Origin: Amycolatopsis pithecellobii
GTDB taxonomy: Bacteria > Actinomycetota > Actinomycetes > Mycobacteriales > Pseudonocardiaceae
Length of the DNA stretch: 64,000 nucleotides
NCBI RefSeq assembly: GCF_009707865.1
Contig: NZ_WMBA01000021.1
Span: 1-64,000, forward strand
Direction of reading: 5' to 3'
A model generated the notes under the pieces. That model searched no databases. It was not told where the DNA came from and saw nothing but the letters and a program-made list of their open reading frames with translations. Position numbers and translations under genes: made by a program. Shown here piece by piece: positions 39,601 to 54,600 of this stretch. How positions within the stretch are numbered: position 1 is the stretch's first letter; each line of letters starts with the position of its first letter.

Positions 39601-42600
39601 CGACGGGTTCGTGTGGGCATACCAGGAAGTGCCGCCGGAGCAGGCCACACCGCCAATCCCCGAGTCGCCGGCCCCGGAGACGCCGGAGCCGGACCAGGAC
39701 GGGGCCGCGCTCCAGCAGGTCTTGACGGAGTTCGGCTTCGAGCCGGTCCCGGACACCGGTGTGATCGGTTCGCTCGGTGAGCGCGACGAGGCCGGCAAGC
39801 ACGCGGTGGGCATCGTCGCGACGGTCCCGGCGTCGGCTACCGACGATCTCGCCGCGATCGTCCGGAAGTACGCCGGCGGGTTCGGTGCCGGCTCGCACAA
39901 GGGCCGCTTCGCACTCGTGATCGGCGTCGGCGGCGGTCGCGGCAGCGAGCCGGAGATCCGGCAGAAAATCCAGGATTTCAAAGCCGAGTGGCCGCAGCAT
40001 GCGACGTTCCCGGTCGCCGTCACCGGCTTCACCTGGGATCACCCGGATGGCCTGGACGCGGTGCCGCAGGATCTCGCCCGGACCGTGCTCGCGCGGAACC
40101 CGATGACCGCGGACCTCGCCGATCAGATCCGTGCCGCGGGCAATGGCAACCAGGTGTACCTGCACACCGGAGATGCCGCTCCCGGCTGGTTGAACACCAG
40201 GAGCGGGCCGCTGTTCGACGCCGTCGACCAAGTGGTGTGGAACAACGGGGAACGGCCGCCGGAGGTCGTCGGGGGCGGTTACCTCACCTACCCCGAAGAC
40301 GACGCCATCGGTAAGGCGACCGCGCTGATGGACCTCGCCGTCCGGCAGGCGATGGCGGATGTCGATCCGCGGAGCGTGTCCTTCCTCGGGCAGAACACCT
40401 TCGTCCGGCTCGACGCGCTCGAAAGCGATGTTCCGTTCGACGTCGATTCGGTCCTGCGGCAGCGGGCCGGCCGGCCGGATACCGAGGCCGGCGACGTCGC
40501 GGTGTTCGATGCGAACCTGACGCTGGTGACCGACGACCTGGCCCCCGCCGGTACCTCGTCCACGGAGTGGAACCTGGCGGGAACCCACGCGGACGAGGGG
40601 ACCTGGACGGGGCAGGTTTCGCGGTACATCGCCGCCACGACGGACCTCGATCCCGGGTTGGCGAGGAGCTTCGCGAGCCTCGCGTTCGCCGGTATCGACC
40701 CGGCCGGGGACATCCCGGCCAAGGAAACCTACGAACAGCTCCGGCAGCGTCTGTCCACTCAGGACAGTGCTGCCGTCGAGGCGGCCCGTATCGCCGATCC
40801 GGCGGCGGTCGAGCGGCTCGGCCGGATGGCGGCGGACACCCGTGACGCGCTGATCGACGGATTCACCCGGCACCGGGCCGAAACCGACCCGGATTTCGGG
40901 CCGGCCCGGCCGGAAGCCGGCGACCTGGGTGTGTCCCCGCGGCAGCTCGCGGAGTTCCGCGCGCTGGGAGAGGACGCCCGCCCGGCGATCGCGCGGTTCG
41001 TGGCTTCGCAGCTCGGGATCGAACCGCGTGACGTCGTGGACCTGTCGGTGCAGTGGGGGATGGCCCCGCGCCAGGCCGGTGAGCTGATGACGCGGACCGG
41101 GCTGTTGCCGGCCGAGCTTTCCGGGATCAGGTCGAAGCTGACGGACCACCTCGGCGAGGACTCCGGCAGGCTGGGCGTGCTCGGCCGGCCGCTGGCCGAC
41201 GTGCTCGGCGAGGTGGTCGCTCGCGACGGCGCGGCCGGTGCACAGCGGCTGAGCGGCGAGGAACTGGCGACGCAGCTGCGGGACCGGATGCGTCCGCAGG
41301 GTGTCCGGTCGGTGGAGGATCTGGGTCTGCTGACGCGGCTGGCGAACCGGCTCGGCTGGCATGCCGGCGATCTGCCGCTGGTGGAGTCCATCGGCGGGGA
41401 CCGGGCGGTGTCGTGGGAGCTGCTGCACGACCTGCCCGCCGAGTTCGCCGGCAAGTACCTGCGCCCGGCCGCCGATGCGAAGCGGTTCGCCGATGCCGGT
41501 GACGTCGACGCGCTGGCGCGCGTGGTCGGCCTGCCCAGCGGCGATGTGGTGCGTGCGGTGGCGCGCGAACTGGGTGTGCGGCCCGGGGATCTGCTCGCGT
41601 TCCGGGGCGATTTCGAGCGGCTGCAGGGCCTTTCCGAATACGACTCCCCGGAGCCGGCTGCTGTCGCGGCGGAGATCGTCCGGCAGCTGCGGATGGACAT
41701 GGCGCCGCAGCGCGCCGATTTCGACCGTTACGTGGCGGCCAGTGCCCGGCTGGGTTTCCCGGTGACGCTGCTGGCGGCGCTGACCCGCTCCGGCCGGCAC
41801 TTCCAGATGCTGGCCGCGAACTTCCTGGCGGACTCGCGGGGTGCGCGGGAAAGCGACCGGGCGGCCAGTTACGCGGAGCTGCTGCGCAAGTTCCGCAGCG
41901 CGGTGGCCAACCCCGATTCGGACACCCGGCCCTACGACCCGGACGCGTACTACGACCCCGACGAGGTGACCGAGGAGCACCCGCTCTCCCACGAACTGGG
42001 GGTGTGGCACTCCCAGCGGCCTGGCATCTTCCCCGACTGGGCGGACGAGGGTGACCTGATCGCGGCGCTGCTCACCGACGGTGCGGCTGCCACCGTGCCG
42101 GACTACACCGCGGGGAACACCGGGCCAGGAAACACATCGGGTCATCTCGCGCCGGACACGTTGGGGGCATGGGCCGAGCGGCTGGGCGTGGACCCGGATG
42201 TGTTCACCGACCCGGCCCGGTTCGGCCAGGACGGGGTGAACGAACTCGTCGCGGCGGGCGTTCCGGCCGACCAGGCGCAGCGGCTGAACGATGAACGCGG
42301 CGGAGTTCCGACGGGACTGCCGGCACTGGCGAAGCGGCTCGGGGTGGATGCGACCTACCTCGCCGATCTCGCCGAGGCGCTCGACGTCGAACCACGGCAG
42401 CTGGCCTGGCTCGGCCCGATCCTGCGGTCGTCCGAGTACGGCGCGGCCAAGCTGGAGCCGGACGAGCTCGCCACCTACCTCACCACCCATGCCGAGGAGT
42501 CCTTCGCCGTCGCCCACGGCGAGGACGTCCAGGCACCGTGGCTGTTCTGGCTGTTCAACCACGCCGCGGACGACATGGACGCGGCCGAAGCCGATCGGTG

Positions 42601-45600
42601 GATGAGCCAGTGGTGGTCGGAACAGCCCGTCGGGCCGGAGACCTCGGACGTCCTGCGGTTCGTCGACGCCGCACCGGGGCTGCGGGTCACCGACGGGGTG
42701 AAGTTCCTGACCGACAACGGCGTGCGGCCGTCGTACGACAACTTCAAGAACCTGCTGGAACTCACCGAGGCGCTGCACGGGCTCCCGGACGGACTCCGGG
42801 ACGTGCTGCGGGAAACAACGGTACGCCCGCAGAATGTGCTCCGGGTCGCGGCGCAGCTGCGCGCCACCCCGCGCGCGCTCCTGCCGTACCGCGGCCTGAT
42901 GCAGCGCCTGAGCTCGGGCGAGCAGGTGAGCGGCCAGGACATCGCCGACGCCACCGCCCCGGTCAGGTCGGCGGCCCAGGCGCTGGGCTGGGAACCGACG
43001 CGGGTGTTCGAGTTCGTGGCCGACCGCCGCCCGACCGAGGAGCAGCTCAATGACCCGGCCTATCTCGCCGCCGCGGCGAGGCAGTGGGCCGGCGCGGTGG
43101 ACGGTCTCGACGACACCAGGCCCGATCGCACGGAGATCAGCGGCAAGTCCTGGTACGACCGGCACCGGCTGGACGGCCTGGTCGACCACCTGGGGGCCGA
43201 GCACGAAGCGGCGCTCATCGCGCTGAGCCTGGCGCTGGAGCGGATCCCGGAAACCGCGCGGCTGATCGGTGCCGACCCGACGCAGATCACGGCGACGCCG
43301 CACGAGATGCTCGCCGCGGCGGTGCGGCTCAAGGCCGACCCCAAGGACCTGCGTGCCTTCCTGCTCACCGAGCGGGTGGAGACCCGCAGGGAAGGCGAAA
43401 AGGTCCCGGGCCCGGATGCGCTCGTCGATGCCGTCGTGGCGCGATACCCGGACTGGGAGGCGCATCAGCGACGGCGGCTGGGGATCCCCGACGACCAGTC
43501 GATCGGCGCGGCGTTCGAGCAGTTGGCGAGCAACGGCGAATCGTTCCAGCGGCTGGACAGGCTGTCCGACGAGGAGGCCGCCAACGAGGCCAGGCGGATC
43601 CGGCTGGCCGACCGGTTCGGGGTGGGCGTCGGAATCGTCCGGGCGCACGAACGCGACTGGCCGCAGCTGAGCCTCGAGCGGGCACACGAACTGCTCGGCG
43701 AACTGGGCTGGGAGCAGAACCCGGACGACTTCGCGGACATGGTCGCGCTCAGCCAGGCCATGCACGGGCTCCCCGAGCATCTTCCGCAGGTGGCGAACGA
43801 GCTGGGGCTGCCGGCCGGCAGGCTGTACTACGGCTCGGTGAGCCTGGGCGCGGACCCGGAGGGTCTGCGGCCGTTCCCCGAGCTGATCAGCCTGCTGCGG
43901 GACACCGACCAGGACGCGCTGCAGGACGGCCACGTCGACGCACAGATGATGGACAGTGTCGCGGTGGCGATGTCCCTCGCCACGAGGCTGGGGTGGTCAC
44001 CCAGCGACGTGTTCCGGTTCATCGCGGACACCCACGCGAGCCGGGAGTCGCTGGAGGAGCTGGACGCCGCGCTGGCGCGCCCGGAGAACTCCGCACCGTG
44101 GCAGGGTCCGGCGGCGGACGAGCCGGTCCGGAACGCCCGGGAATGGGCCGAAACCCACGAAGCACCCACGGATTACCTTCGCGTGGCCGCCAACGGCGGT
44201 ATCGCCGATGCGGCGCAGCCGGTCATGGACCGGCTGATCGATCGCGGTGAGCTGCGCAAGGCGATCGGCACGCTCGGCTTGGCACGGCTGCCGGAGATGC
44301 TGGCGCTGGCGGGCCAGGTGGCCTGGCGGCCGGGCGATCTCGGCGGTCCCGCCGCGGAGATCGGGGTACCGGCCTCGGTGCTGTTCGACATGGCGCGTGA
44401 TCTCGTGGTGGAGCCCGCGGAGGTCGTGGCGTTCGTGCGGTTGGCCGGTCCGAGCGTGCGAGACGGCGCCGGCCAGGTCCTCCCGCACGAGGTCGTCGCG
44501 CAGTACCCGGGCTGGATGCAGCACCAGCGGGAACACCTCGGTCTCGGGGCGAACCAGTCGATCGCGGCGGCGGCAAGTCGGTTGGGCGCCGACGCGGAGA
44601 AGACCTTCGCGCTCTCGCAGTCGCCGGAGGAACTCGAAGAGTCCCGCACCCGGATCAGCCAGCTCGGCGGCGAGCTGGACGTGCAGGTGGCGCGCCGGTG
44701 GGCACCCTGGCTGGGCGAACCCGCGGAGGGCACACCGCTCGCGGCGATCCTCGACGACCGCGAAGCGATGCGCTGGCTGGACTTCACCCAGGTCACCGCC
44801 GGACTCGCCGGTCTCGGGCTGCTGCCGAGCGGGCGGGACTTCCGGACCATGCTCGGGGTCCACCATGCCGCGGGCCGGATCGTCGATGACTTCCGGGAGC
44901 AGGCGTCGGCGGCCGGCCTGCCGGTCGCGCCCGCGCTGCGGCTCATGGGTGACTTCGGGGCGGCGCTGTCGGCGCTGGCTCCGTTCAAGGACCTGATCGA
45001 GACCTCGCCCGGCGTCCGTGCCGGCCAGACCACCGACAGTCTGGTCCACCTGCGGGACGAGATCGCGGGCCGGCTCATCGCGCTGGCCGCCCGGGCGAAC
45101 CTGGACTCCGACGACACGCTCCGGCTGCTGGCGGATCTGGCGCCGGAGCCGGCGCAGGTGGCCGGGTGGGTCCGCGACGCCGACCGCCTCGCCAACGACA
45201 GTCAGCTGCCCGTGCACGACCTGTTCGAACTCGCCAGGTCGATGAAGGCCGACCCGGCCGAGGTGGCCGAGTTCATCCGCACACACGCCGATGATCTGCA
45301 CACCGACGGCACCATCGACACGGCACGGGTGGCGCAGGAGTACCCGGCGTGGGCGGCCGGCCGCCCGGCGCGGACCGGCCGGCCGGACTCGCCGGCACTG
45401 TCGCTGGACGAGGACAAGCTCACGTCGCTGTTGCAGACGATGGGTGTCCGTGCCGGGAAGAGTTTCGACAACGCACTCGACTCCCTGCGCCGGTACAGCA
45501 ACCGGATCGGCCGGTTCCCCGAGGATCTCCCCGACCTCGCCGGCCGGCTCGGGGTGAACGTGACCCGGCTCTACCTGCTCGCCAGCCGGATGAACGTCGA

Positions 45601-48600
45601 CCCCGCCCACCTGGCGGTGTTCGACGACCTGATCGGGACTCTGCGTCTGCCTCACCGGGACTCCGAGACCATCCGCCTGCAGGGGCTCGCCCAGCAGCGG
45701 GTCGAGTCGCTGGTCTCGGACCTGGCGTCCGGGCTGGGCTGGGCCAAGCCGGATGTGTACCGGTTCCTGAACGACCAGCGGCCCTGGTCGCAGGCCATGG
45801 ACGACGCGGCCACGGCCGTGCGGACCGGATCCGATCATGGCCTGCTCCATGACGCCTGGCGGTGGGGTGCCCGCAACGGGGTGCGGACGGACTACCTCTC
45901 GGCCGTGACGAACCGGGACCGGATGCTGCCCGCCGAGCAGCGGGCGGACGTCACCCCGGACGACCGGCCACCCGAGCAGACGCTTGGCATCCCCGTGACC
46001 CGGGATCCCGCGGAATTCCGGGATCTGCGTGGCGCGTGGTGGGTCGACCGGGACCAGCTGGCGCAGGCGGTCGACGCGGCGGGCACCGAGCGGCTGCGGG
46101 ACGTGCTGCGGTTGACGAGGCTGACCGGCCGGGCCCCGGGTGATCTCGGCGAGCTCGCCGATGAGCACGGCATTCCGGCGGCCGAGCTGCTGGACATGGC
46201 GCTGGGGGCGAAGGCCGATCCCGCGGACATCGCGGCCTATCTGGGGACGACCGGCGGGGCGGCGGATACGGCCGCGGTGGCGGCGGGGTACCCGGGTTGG
46301 GCGCAGAACCTGCGTGAGCACCTGGGGCTGTCGGCGAACGAGCCGATCGGGGTGCTCGAGGGGCTGCTCCGCGACGCCGGTGAGCCGGATCTCGCCGATC
46401 TCGAAGCGATGCCGCAGCACCAGGCACGAGCCGCCATCGAGCCGTTCCGAGGGCAGCTGTCCGACTCCGTCACGCAGCGGTGGGGCGCTCGGCTGGGCCT
46501 GCGCGACGAGGACATCGTCGGTGACATCCGGGACACGCCCGGGCTCGATTACAGCCGGATGGTCGATGCGCTCGAGCGGATGGGCTCGTCGGCTCCCTCC
46601 ATCGTGCAGTTGTCCGACATGCGCGCGCTCAGCAAAGCGCTCGGCCACGTGCCCGACAGCATTCCGGACGTGGCCCGTCAGCTGGGGGTCTCGTCTGGCG
46701 AGGTCTTCAACGTCGCGTCCGCCCACGAGATCGACCCGCGCGCCCTGGTTTCCTTCGGGGACCTGTTCGCCGTCATTTCGTTCGACCAGGTGGGCGGTTC
46801 GGCGACGCTCGCCGACCCGCATGGCATCGCGGCCCGAGCCGACACCGTGGCCGGCCGGCTCGGCTTGACGCGCGAGCAGGTGTTCGACTTCGCCGCGGAC
46901 CGGCAACCCACGCCGGAAGAGCTTTCGAGGCTGACCGCGGACGACGAGGCGGTGCGGACGTGGGTCGCCGAGCACGGCTACCTCGGCGCGGCCGACGCGG
47001 AGTTCGCGCATTTGCGTGCCGACGGGCTGTTCAGCAAGGCCGGGCTGCGGCGTCTGGCGGAAACGCTGGGCAAGGAGAACGTGCCGACGATCCTGGGGCT
47101 GACCCGGGTGCTTCAGCGGCTTCCCGACGACATCCCCGGTCTGGCGGCCAAGAGCGGGATGCGCGTGCGGGACCTGTTCGTGGGTTCGGTGCGGCTGGTG
47201 GCCGACCCGCGCGACCTCCACGCCTTCGTCCGGTCCACCCCGGATATCCGGCGGCACCCGGACGGCTCCGTGATGCTGGCGGACGTCGTGGCGCGGTACC
47301 CGGAATGGGCGCAGCACCAACGTGAACGTCTTCAGCTCACGCCGTACGACTCGCTTGCGTCGCTGTTCGAGCAGCTGCAGCACAACGGCTACACGTTCAA
47401 GGATCTCGACGACCTCGCCGACGATGCCGAAGCCGTCGAGGTGGTCGATGACATCCGGCACGACGTGGCCCTGCCCGAGGAGCGGGTCGACACCGGCGCA
47501 CTGTATGCCGCGGACTTCGCGAAGTACGGGTATGCGGAGCTGGCGTTGCCGGAGCTGGAGGGGGTCAACCGGGCGAACTTCGACAACGCCCTGGACGACT
47601 ATCTGCTCAACTGCCTGCTGGCGGCGCTGCAGACGGCCAACACCATCAAGGCGATGGCCGAGGGGAATCCGGCGGAGTTCGTGGCGCCGGGAGCCTCGAG
47701 GCTCGGGCCGACGGTGGTGCTGGAAGGCGCGGTCGGGTCGAAGTTCGGTCCGATGCCCGGCGGCTACGACGGTGTGCGGGCGCATCTGGAGCAGCAGCCG
47801 ACCGGTACGCAGGGCATGGTCATCACCTCCGACGAGGACGGGGTCGGCCATGCGATCAACGTGGTGCACAACCCGCGGACCGGTCTGGTCGACTTCTTCG
47901 ACGGGGTGACCGGTGAGTCCCTGGATCTGCGGGGCTCGGCCGACAAGGTGTGGTTCACGCAGCTGCCGGATCGTCCGGCCGGCGACTTCCTCACCTTGCC
48001 CGATCTGGACCAGGCCGGTCCGGCGCCGGAGCAACGGGGTGATCGTCCGCCGGAGCTGATCGGGCGGCCGCATCCCTTCCGGTGGGTTCGCAAGCAGCTG
48101 GACAAGCGCCGGTCCGGTGGTGCGCCCAGCCCCTCGGACGGGGCGGGGCCGTCATCGAGCCGCCGGCGCCGGCGGCGTGGGGAACGGCCGGATGCGCCCA
48201 CGACGGTCGACACCGGCACGTCGAGGCGCGAGTCTGGCGACGATCGGGAGCCGCTGCTGAGCCCCACGACGGATCGGGATCCGTTGAGCCCGGCGACGGA
48301 CGACGAGCCGCTGAGCCCGACGACGGCTGACGAGCCGTTCAGCCCCACGACGATGGAGAGCGAGGCCGGCCCGTTCCGGTATGCGGGCTTCGAGTTCCGG
48401 CCGGCTGGTGACACCGAGGTCGTCGGTCCGCTGGGTTCCCGGAACGACGCCAACCAGAACGCCGTGGGCATCGTGGCGACGGTGCCGGCTTCGACCGCGG
48501 ACGACCTGATGGCCATCGCGACCCGGTATGCGGACGGTTTCGCGCCGGGGTCGCACGAGGGCCGCTTCGGCTTGCTGATCGGCCTGCACGATGTCGCCGG

Positions 48601-51600
48601 CGCGGAGGGCGTGATCGAGCAGCGGATCCGGGACTTCCAGGAGGAATGGGCGCAGCACGGCACGTTCCCGGTGACCGTGGCCGGGATGACCTGGCACGAC
48701 CCGTCGGGCCGGGCGGACGGGGTGCCGCCCGACGTGATCCGGTCGGCGCTCGCGCAGCATGCGGCGGCCGTCGAGCTCGCGGACATGGTGCGCGACGCGG
48801 CCGGCGACAACCACGTCTACCTCTACAACGGCGACGCCGGTGCGGACGCGCTGAGGACCCGCGGCGGTCCGCTGTTCGACGCCGTGGACGAGGTGGTGCG
48901 CGACAACGGCGAGCGTCCGCCCGAGGTGATCAGTGGTGGTCACCTGGCACGCCCGGAGGACGGTCCGGTCGCCGGTGCCGCCGCGTGGCTGGATGTCGCG
49001 GTCCGTGAGGCCATGGTGGGGGTCGATCCGCGCAGCGTGCGGTTCCCCGACGCGAACACGTTCCTCCGCCTCGACGCGGCCGAGCCGCATCTGCCGTTCG
49101 ACAGCGGTTCCGTGGTGCCGGAGCGCATCGCGACTTGGGCAGCCGACTCCGACTCCGGGGACATCGCGGTCTTCGACCCGAATCTGGCGGTTCGCACGAG
49201 CGACCCGGGGGCCGGTGCCGGCCCGGCCGATGTGCTCAGCGTGCCGGGCAGCCAGGCGAACAAGGCGACCTGGACCGAGCAGTTCGCGCGTTACATCGCC
49301 ACGACCACCGATCTCGACCCGGCGCTCGCGGAGCCCTTCGCGAACCTCGCGTTCCACGGGATCGACCCGGCGGTCGCGCCGTTGCGGCGGGCGCCGGGCT
49401 GGCTGTTCGGGGATCTCTCCCGAGCCGACAACGACGCCATCAACGCCGCGGCGCGCAGTGATCGGGCGGCCGTCGACCGGCTGACCAACGTCGCGGTGGA
49501 AACCCGCAACGCCCTGGTCGACGGCTTGCGCCGGTTCCGGGCCGGTGACGCGGAGCCGGAGGGCCTGCGGCTCGGCGAGTCGCGTGCCGATGACGCGGTC
49601 ACGCGGTTCGCGGCTTCGCAGTGGGGTGTCCAGCCGGCCGAGGTCGCCGATCTGTCGGCGCGGACCGGGATGGCGCCGCTCGAACTGTCCCGCCAGGTCA
49701 CGGAACTGGCTCGGGCCGCGTTGCCGAAGCTGGCCGGCCACCTCGGGGTCGACGCGGCCCGCTCCCAGGTGCTCACCAGGCCGCTCGCGGGCGTGGTGTT
49801 CGACGCGCTGGCCAGGAACACCACCGAGGGTGCCGCCGGTGTCGGGCGGCTGAGTGCCGCGGAGCTGGCGGAGCGGACGCGAGTGCGGTTGCACCCCGCC
49901 GGTGTCCGGACGGTGGAGGACGTCCGTTTCCTTGCCCGGGTGGGAGACCGGCTCGGCTGGGGCGCGAACGACCTGCCGGTGGCGGAGTCGTTCGGTGGCC
50001 GGCGCGCGGTGTCGTGGGAGCTGCTGAACGACCTGCCCACCGATCTCGCGGACCGGTATCTGGGCGTGGCGCGGGACGCGCAGCGGTACGCCGACGCCGG
50101 TGACTTCGACTCGCTGGCACGGCTGCTGAACCTGCCCAGCGGCGATGTGGTGCGTGCCGTCGCGCAACGGCTGCACGTGCCGCCCGCGGATCTGGTGGCG
50201 CTGCGGGACGATTTCGCGCGGGTGCAGGACACCTCCGCATACCCACCCGGGTTCAGCGCGACCGAACATGCTCAGGGGATCGTGTGGGACCTCGGGACCC
50301 TCGTGGGCGAGCTCGGCGCCGATTTCGACCGGTACGTGCAGGTCAGTACCCGGCTGGGTGCCCCGGCGACGTTGCTGGCGGCGCTGACCCGCTCCGGCCC
50401 GCACTTCCGCCGGCTGGCCGCCACATTCCTGGCCGAAACCCCGGCCGCGCGGGAAAGCGACCAGGCCGCGACCTACGTGCGGTTGCTGCGTGACTTCCGC
50501 ACTGCCAACACCCGGGCCGAAACCACGGTCCTCGCCTACGACCCGGCGGAGGTCTACAACCCGCACATCAACCCGAGCGATGCGCTCCGCGCGGAGGGCG
50601 ACCGCCACGACCTCCGCTACGACCTCGGGACGTGGCATCGGCAGCGGCCCGGCCCCCACGAGCTGGCGGAGGCCGACAACGGCAACGCGGTGATCGCCGG
50701 CCTGCTCGGCGGCAGACCGACGCAGGAGCTGCCGGACTACGACCCCCGGTCGACGGGGCGCCAGGTACGCGATGGCTTGCCGGGCGGTGCGCGGTACCTG
50801 GGCCCGGATCTGCTTGGTGCGTGGGCCGCGCAGCTGGGCGTGGCCCCGGACCGGTTCACCAGGCCGATCGAGTCCTCTCCCGGTGCCAGGACCAGGCTGT
50901 TCGCGGCCGGGCTGCCCGAACCCAGGGTGCGCAGGCTCAGCGAGCGGCTGGGCTGGGTTCCCGACGACCTCCCGTGGGTGGCCGCCCGCCTCGGGGTGGA
51001 CGTGAACTACCTCTACAAGCTCGCCAACGACACGGAGACCGAACCGCGGGACCTGGGCTGGCTGGGTCCGATCCTGCGGTCGGACGACTACGGCGCGGGG
51101 CAGCGGGAGGCGGCGACGATCGCCGAAGATCTGGTCGCGCACGCGCTCGACGCCTTCGAGGTCGCCCAGGGCGAGGCAGTGAAGCCGTCGTGGCTTTTCT
51201 GGCTGTTCAACCAGGCCGCGCACGAGCTGGACGCGGGTGAAGCCGACCGGTGGGTGAGTGACTGGTGGAACGAGCACCTGCCCGGCGTGACGGTGCGGGA
51301 GATCCTGCAATTCCTGGACAGCGCCCCCGGGGTGAGTATCCGGTCCGCGCTCGACATGCTGGCCGACGCCGGTGGCCGGCCGCCCACCGTGGCCCACTTC
51401 CAAGCGCTGGCACAGGTCACCGCCAAGCTGCACCGGCTACCCGATGAACTCGGCACGGTGGCGCGCGACACCAATGTGAACGCCTACGGGATCTTGACCG
51501 CGGCGTCGCGGCTGGGGGCCCCGCCACGGGGCCTGGTGCCGTTCCGGGATCTGCTGACGAGCGTGCGGAACCGTGACCAGGCCGCGTTCGACCGGCATTT

Positions 51601-54600
51601 CCAGGAGGCGACGGGCCGGCTCGACCTGCTGGAGCAGGAACTCCTGTGGGACCGCGACAAGGCCTGGGAGTTCATCGCCGAACGGCAGCCGTCGCAGGAC
51701 CAGCTCCGCGACGACGCCGCCCTCCTCGACGAGGCCCGGCACTGGGCACAGCAGCGGGGTGACGAGCCGGTCGATCGCAGCGAGATCAGCGGAAAGTCCT
51801 GGTACGACCGGGGCCGGTTCAACGGCCTGGTCAGGAAGGTGGGCCTGGAGCACGAGGCGGCGATCGTCGCGCTGAGTTCGGCGCTGGACCGGATCCCGGA
51901 CAACGCCGAGGTCTTCGGTAAGGACCCCACGCGGATCAGGGCGACCGTCGGCCAGCAGCTGGCCGCGGCCACGCGGTTGCGGGTGGACCCGAAGGATCTG
52001 CGGGCGTTCCTGTTGTCCGAGCGCGTCGAGGTGCCGGAAAAGGCCGGCGCGGATCCCACCGCACTGGTGGACGCGATCGAGGCGCGGTATCCCGAGTGGG
52101 AGCAGCAGACTCGCCGTCGCCTGCGGATACCCGATGAGCTGGCGATCCGGCACCTGTTCGACGCGATGCAGTCCAGTGGGTGGACGTTCGCCACCCTCGC
52201 GGCGATCGAGGACGACGGAGCCGCCGCGCGGGAGGCCGACCATTTTCGGCTGTCCGTGCTGACCGGGGTGGATGCCGACCAGATCCGCCGCGACCACAAG
52301 GCGATGCCGTGGCTGGACTACGAGAAGGCCTTCGACCTGCTCCCGACCTTGGGCCAGCCGCGGGACACGGCCGGCATGTTGCGGTTGCGCGAGCTCAGCA
52401 AGGCCGCCCGCCGCCTGCCCGATCACCTGCCGGCGCTGGCGAGCGAGTTCGGGATGCCGGTCCGCAAGCTGTATGCAGGCGCGCTCGTCCTCAACGCGGA
52501 TCCCGCCGGGTTCCGGCCCTTCCCGGAGCTCGTCGAGAGGTTGCGCGACAACGACGAGGTCCAGCCGAGCAACAGCGCCAAGCAGGTGCTGATGAACCAC
52601 GCGCGGCTGGCGATCTCACTGAAGAACCGGCTCGGGTGGAGCCAGAGCGATGTGTTCGGGTTCATCGCGGCGGCTCAACCCGATCGCCAGGCCCTGGAGA
52701 GCGCGAACGCGGACCCGGACACCGCGTTGCCGTGGCAGCGGCCAGGGTCGAACACGCTCCTGCGGCAGGCCCGCGACTGGGGCGCCGCCAACGATGTGGT
52801 CACCGACTATGTCCACCAGTACGTCCGGCGCGACCCGCGGCTGTCCGAATCCGATGTGCCGATGAAGCTGGTGACTATGCCCAGCCTGTGGCGGGCCGCC
52901 AAGAGCGTCGGGCAGGCCAGGGTGCCGGACATCGTGAGGCTGGCGCTCGCGACGGGCTGGCGGCCATGGAGCCTGGACGGGCCCGCCGAGCGGATCGGCG
53001 TGCCGGCACCGGTGCTGTTCAGGATGGCCGCCTCACTGGTGGTGGAACCGGCCGATGTGGTGGCGTTCGTGCGTTCCGCCGGCACGAGTGTGCTGGACGC
53101 GGACGGGAAGCTCGTCCCGGACGCGGTGGTGGCGCAGTTCCATGACTGGGCGGCGCAGCAGCGGGAGCGGCTCGGCCTTGACCCGAACCATTCGCTCGCC
53201 GACGTGTTCGAGCACCTGCAGGACGACGGTGGGCGGACCTTCGCGTCGCTGGCCGCGGACAAGATGTCCGCCGATGACGCGCGGGCGGAGATCGAGCCGA
53301 TCCGGCGGGCGCTCACCAGGCGTGTGAGCCAACGGTGGCTGCCGTGGCTGGGCGACATCGATACCGCCGAAGGCGCGCGGATGAGGCGGCTCATCGCCGA
53401 TCCGGAGGCGATGCGCTGGCTGGACTTCAAGGATGTCGTGGACGCACTCACCGCGCTGCCGGTGAAACGCGACAGCGCCGGCTTCCGGCGGCTCGTCGAG
53501 CTGAGCCTGCATGCGGGACGGGTTGTCGATGACACCCCCGAGGTGGCGACGACCTTGGGCCTGCCGCTGCCGTTCGTGCATACCTTGGCCACGGTGACCG
53601 AGGCGGATCCGCAGGCACTGCTGCCGTCCAGGGACCTGCTCGAGACCTCGGTCGGAGTCGACCCGAGCGGAACGCACAACGCGACGGTTACCAACCTGAG
53701 CAACGAGATTCGGGCCAGGGCCGACGCCGTGGCCGGCAGGCTGGGCCTGAGCCGTGACGAGGCGAACCGGCTGCTGGCGGCGGTGCGACCGGAGCCGGCG
53801 CAGGTGGTGCGCTGGTTGCGGGAAGCGGGCCGTCTCGCGCAGGACAGCGGAATGCCGGTCCCGGATCTGTTCCGGCTGGCCACCACGGTCGAGGAGGACC
53901 CGGTCATGCTGGCCGGCCTCGTCGGCACGCATGGCGACACCGTGCGGGGCACCGATGGCGCGATCGATCCGGCCAGGGCGGCGCAGGAGTATCCGAAGTG
54001 GATCGGCAAGCGTCCGGCCGGCGGTGCCCGGCCCGCTGCCGCGCCGGCGCCGGTCAACCGCGACGAGCTCACGGCATTGACGACCGCCTTGCGCATCCCC
54101 GCCGGCGACCTCGACCGGCGCACCCGGGAGCTGACCACCTACAGCCAGAAGCTCGGCCGCGTCCCGACGGACTTCCCGCAGGTGGCCGCGCGGCTCAACG
54201 TCCCGGTGGGCGAGCTGTACCGGGTCGCCCTGCCGCGGGAAGTCGAAGCGGCGCACCTCGGAGGGTTCGAGAACCTGCTCGAGGCCATGCGTCTCTCCCC
54301 GCAGGATCCGGCGAAGCGGAGCCGGATGATGACCGCGATGCAGCAGGTCGACACGGGGGTCCAGGGCCTGGCGCTCGGGGTCGGTATGCCGGGGCGGGAC
54401 ATGTTCCGGTTCCTGTCCGAGCACCAGGCCACGACGCAGCAGATGGGCTCCGCCGTCCAGGCACTTTCGGCCGGCACGGACCATCCCTTGCTGGCTGCCG
54501 CGCGGCAGTGGAGCGCACGCCAGGGGATCCCGCTGGACCAGCTGACGGCCGTGGTGCACCGCGACCGGATGAGGTCCCGCGGGAACGACGACGCGGCGGA

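Larger units (their letters stand above)
30359..39709 (+). repeat. Mega-repeat unit 1 (about 3,117 residues)
   Basis: Begins FQRALRDFGFATVAETGF and runs to the start of unit 2. Order: alpha/beta domain, then helical repeats with landmarks shared by all units, RPSWLFWLF (about 33290) and AEFRDLR (about 36980), then the papain-fold domain (38486-38965) and a 248-residue linker. It is the longest unit because of an acidic Ser/Asp/Glu insert (33690-34190) and the long linker, which itself repeats DWSVVRSRRWGIV and DWDVVRSRDFGII (about 39340 and 39520). Confidence 0.85.
39710..48373 (+). repeat. Mega-repeat unit 2 (2,888 residues)
   Basis: Begins LQQVLTEFGFEPVPDTGV. Shares with unit 1 the same order of parts: alpha/beta domain (39710-40700), RFVASQLGIEPRDVVDLSV (about 40995), APWLFWLFN (about 42537), AEFRDLRGAWWVDRDQL (about 46010), papain-fold domain (47504-47970). 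The 134-residue linker contains six consecutive Arg codons (48161-48178) and SPTT/LSP repeats. It lacks the acidic insert of unit 1. Confidence 0.88.
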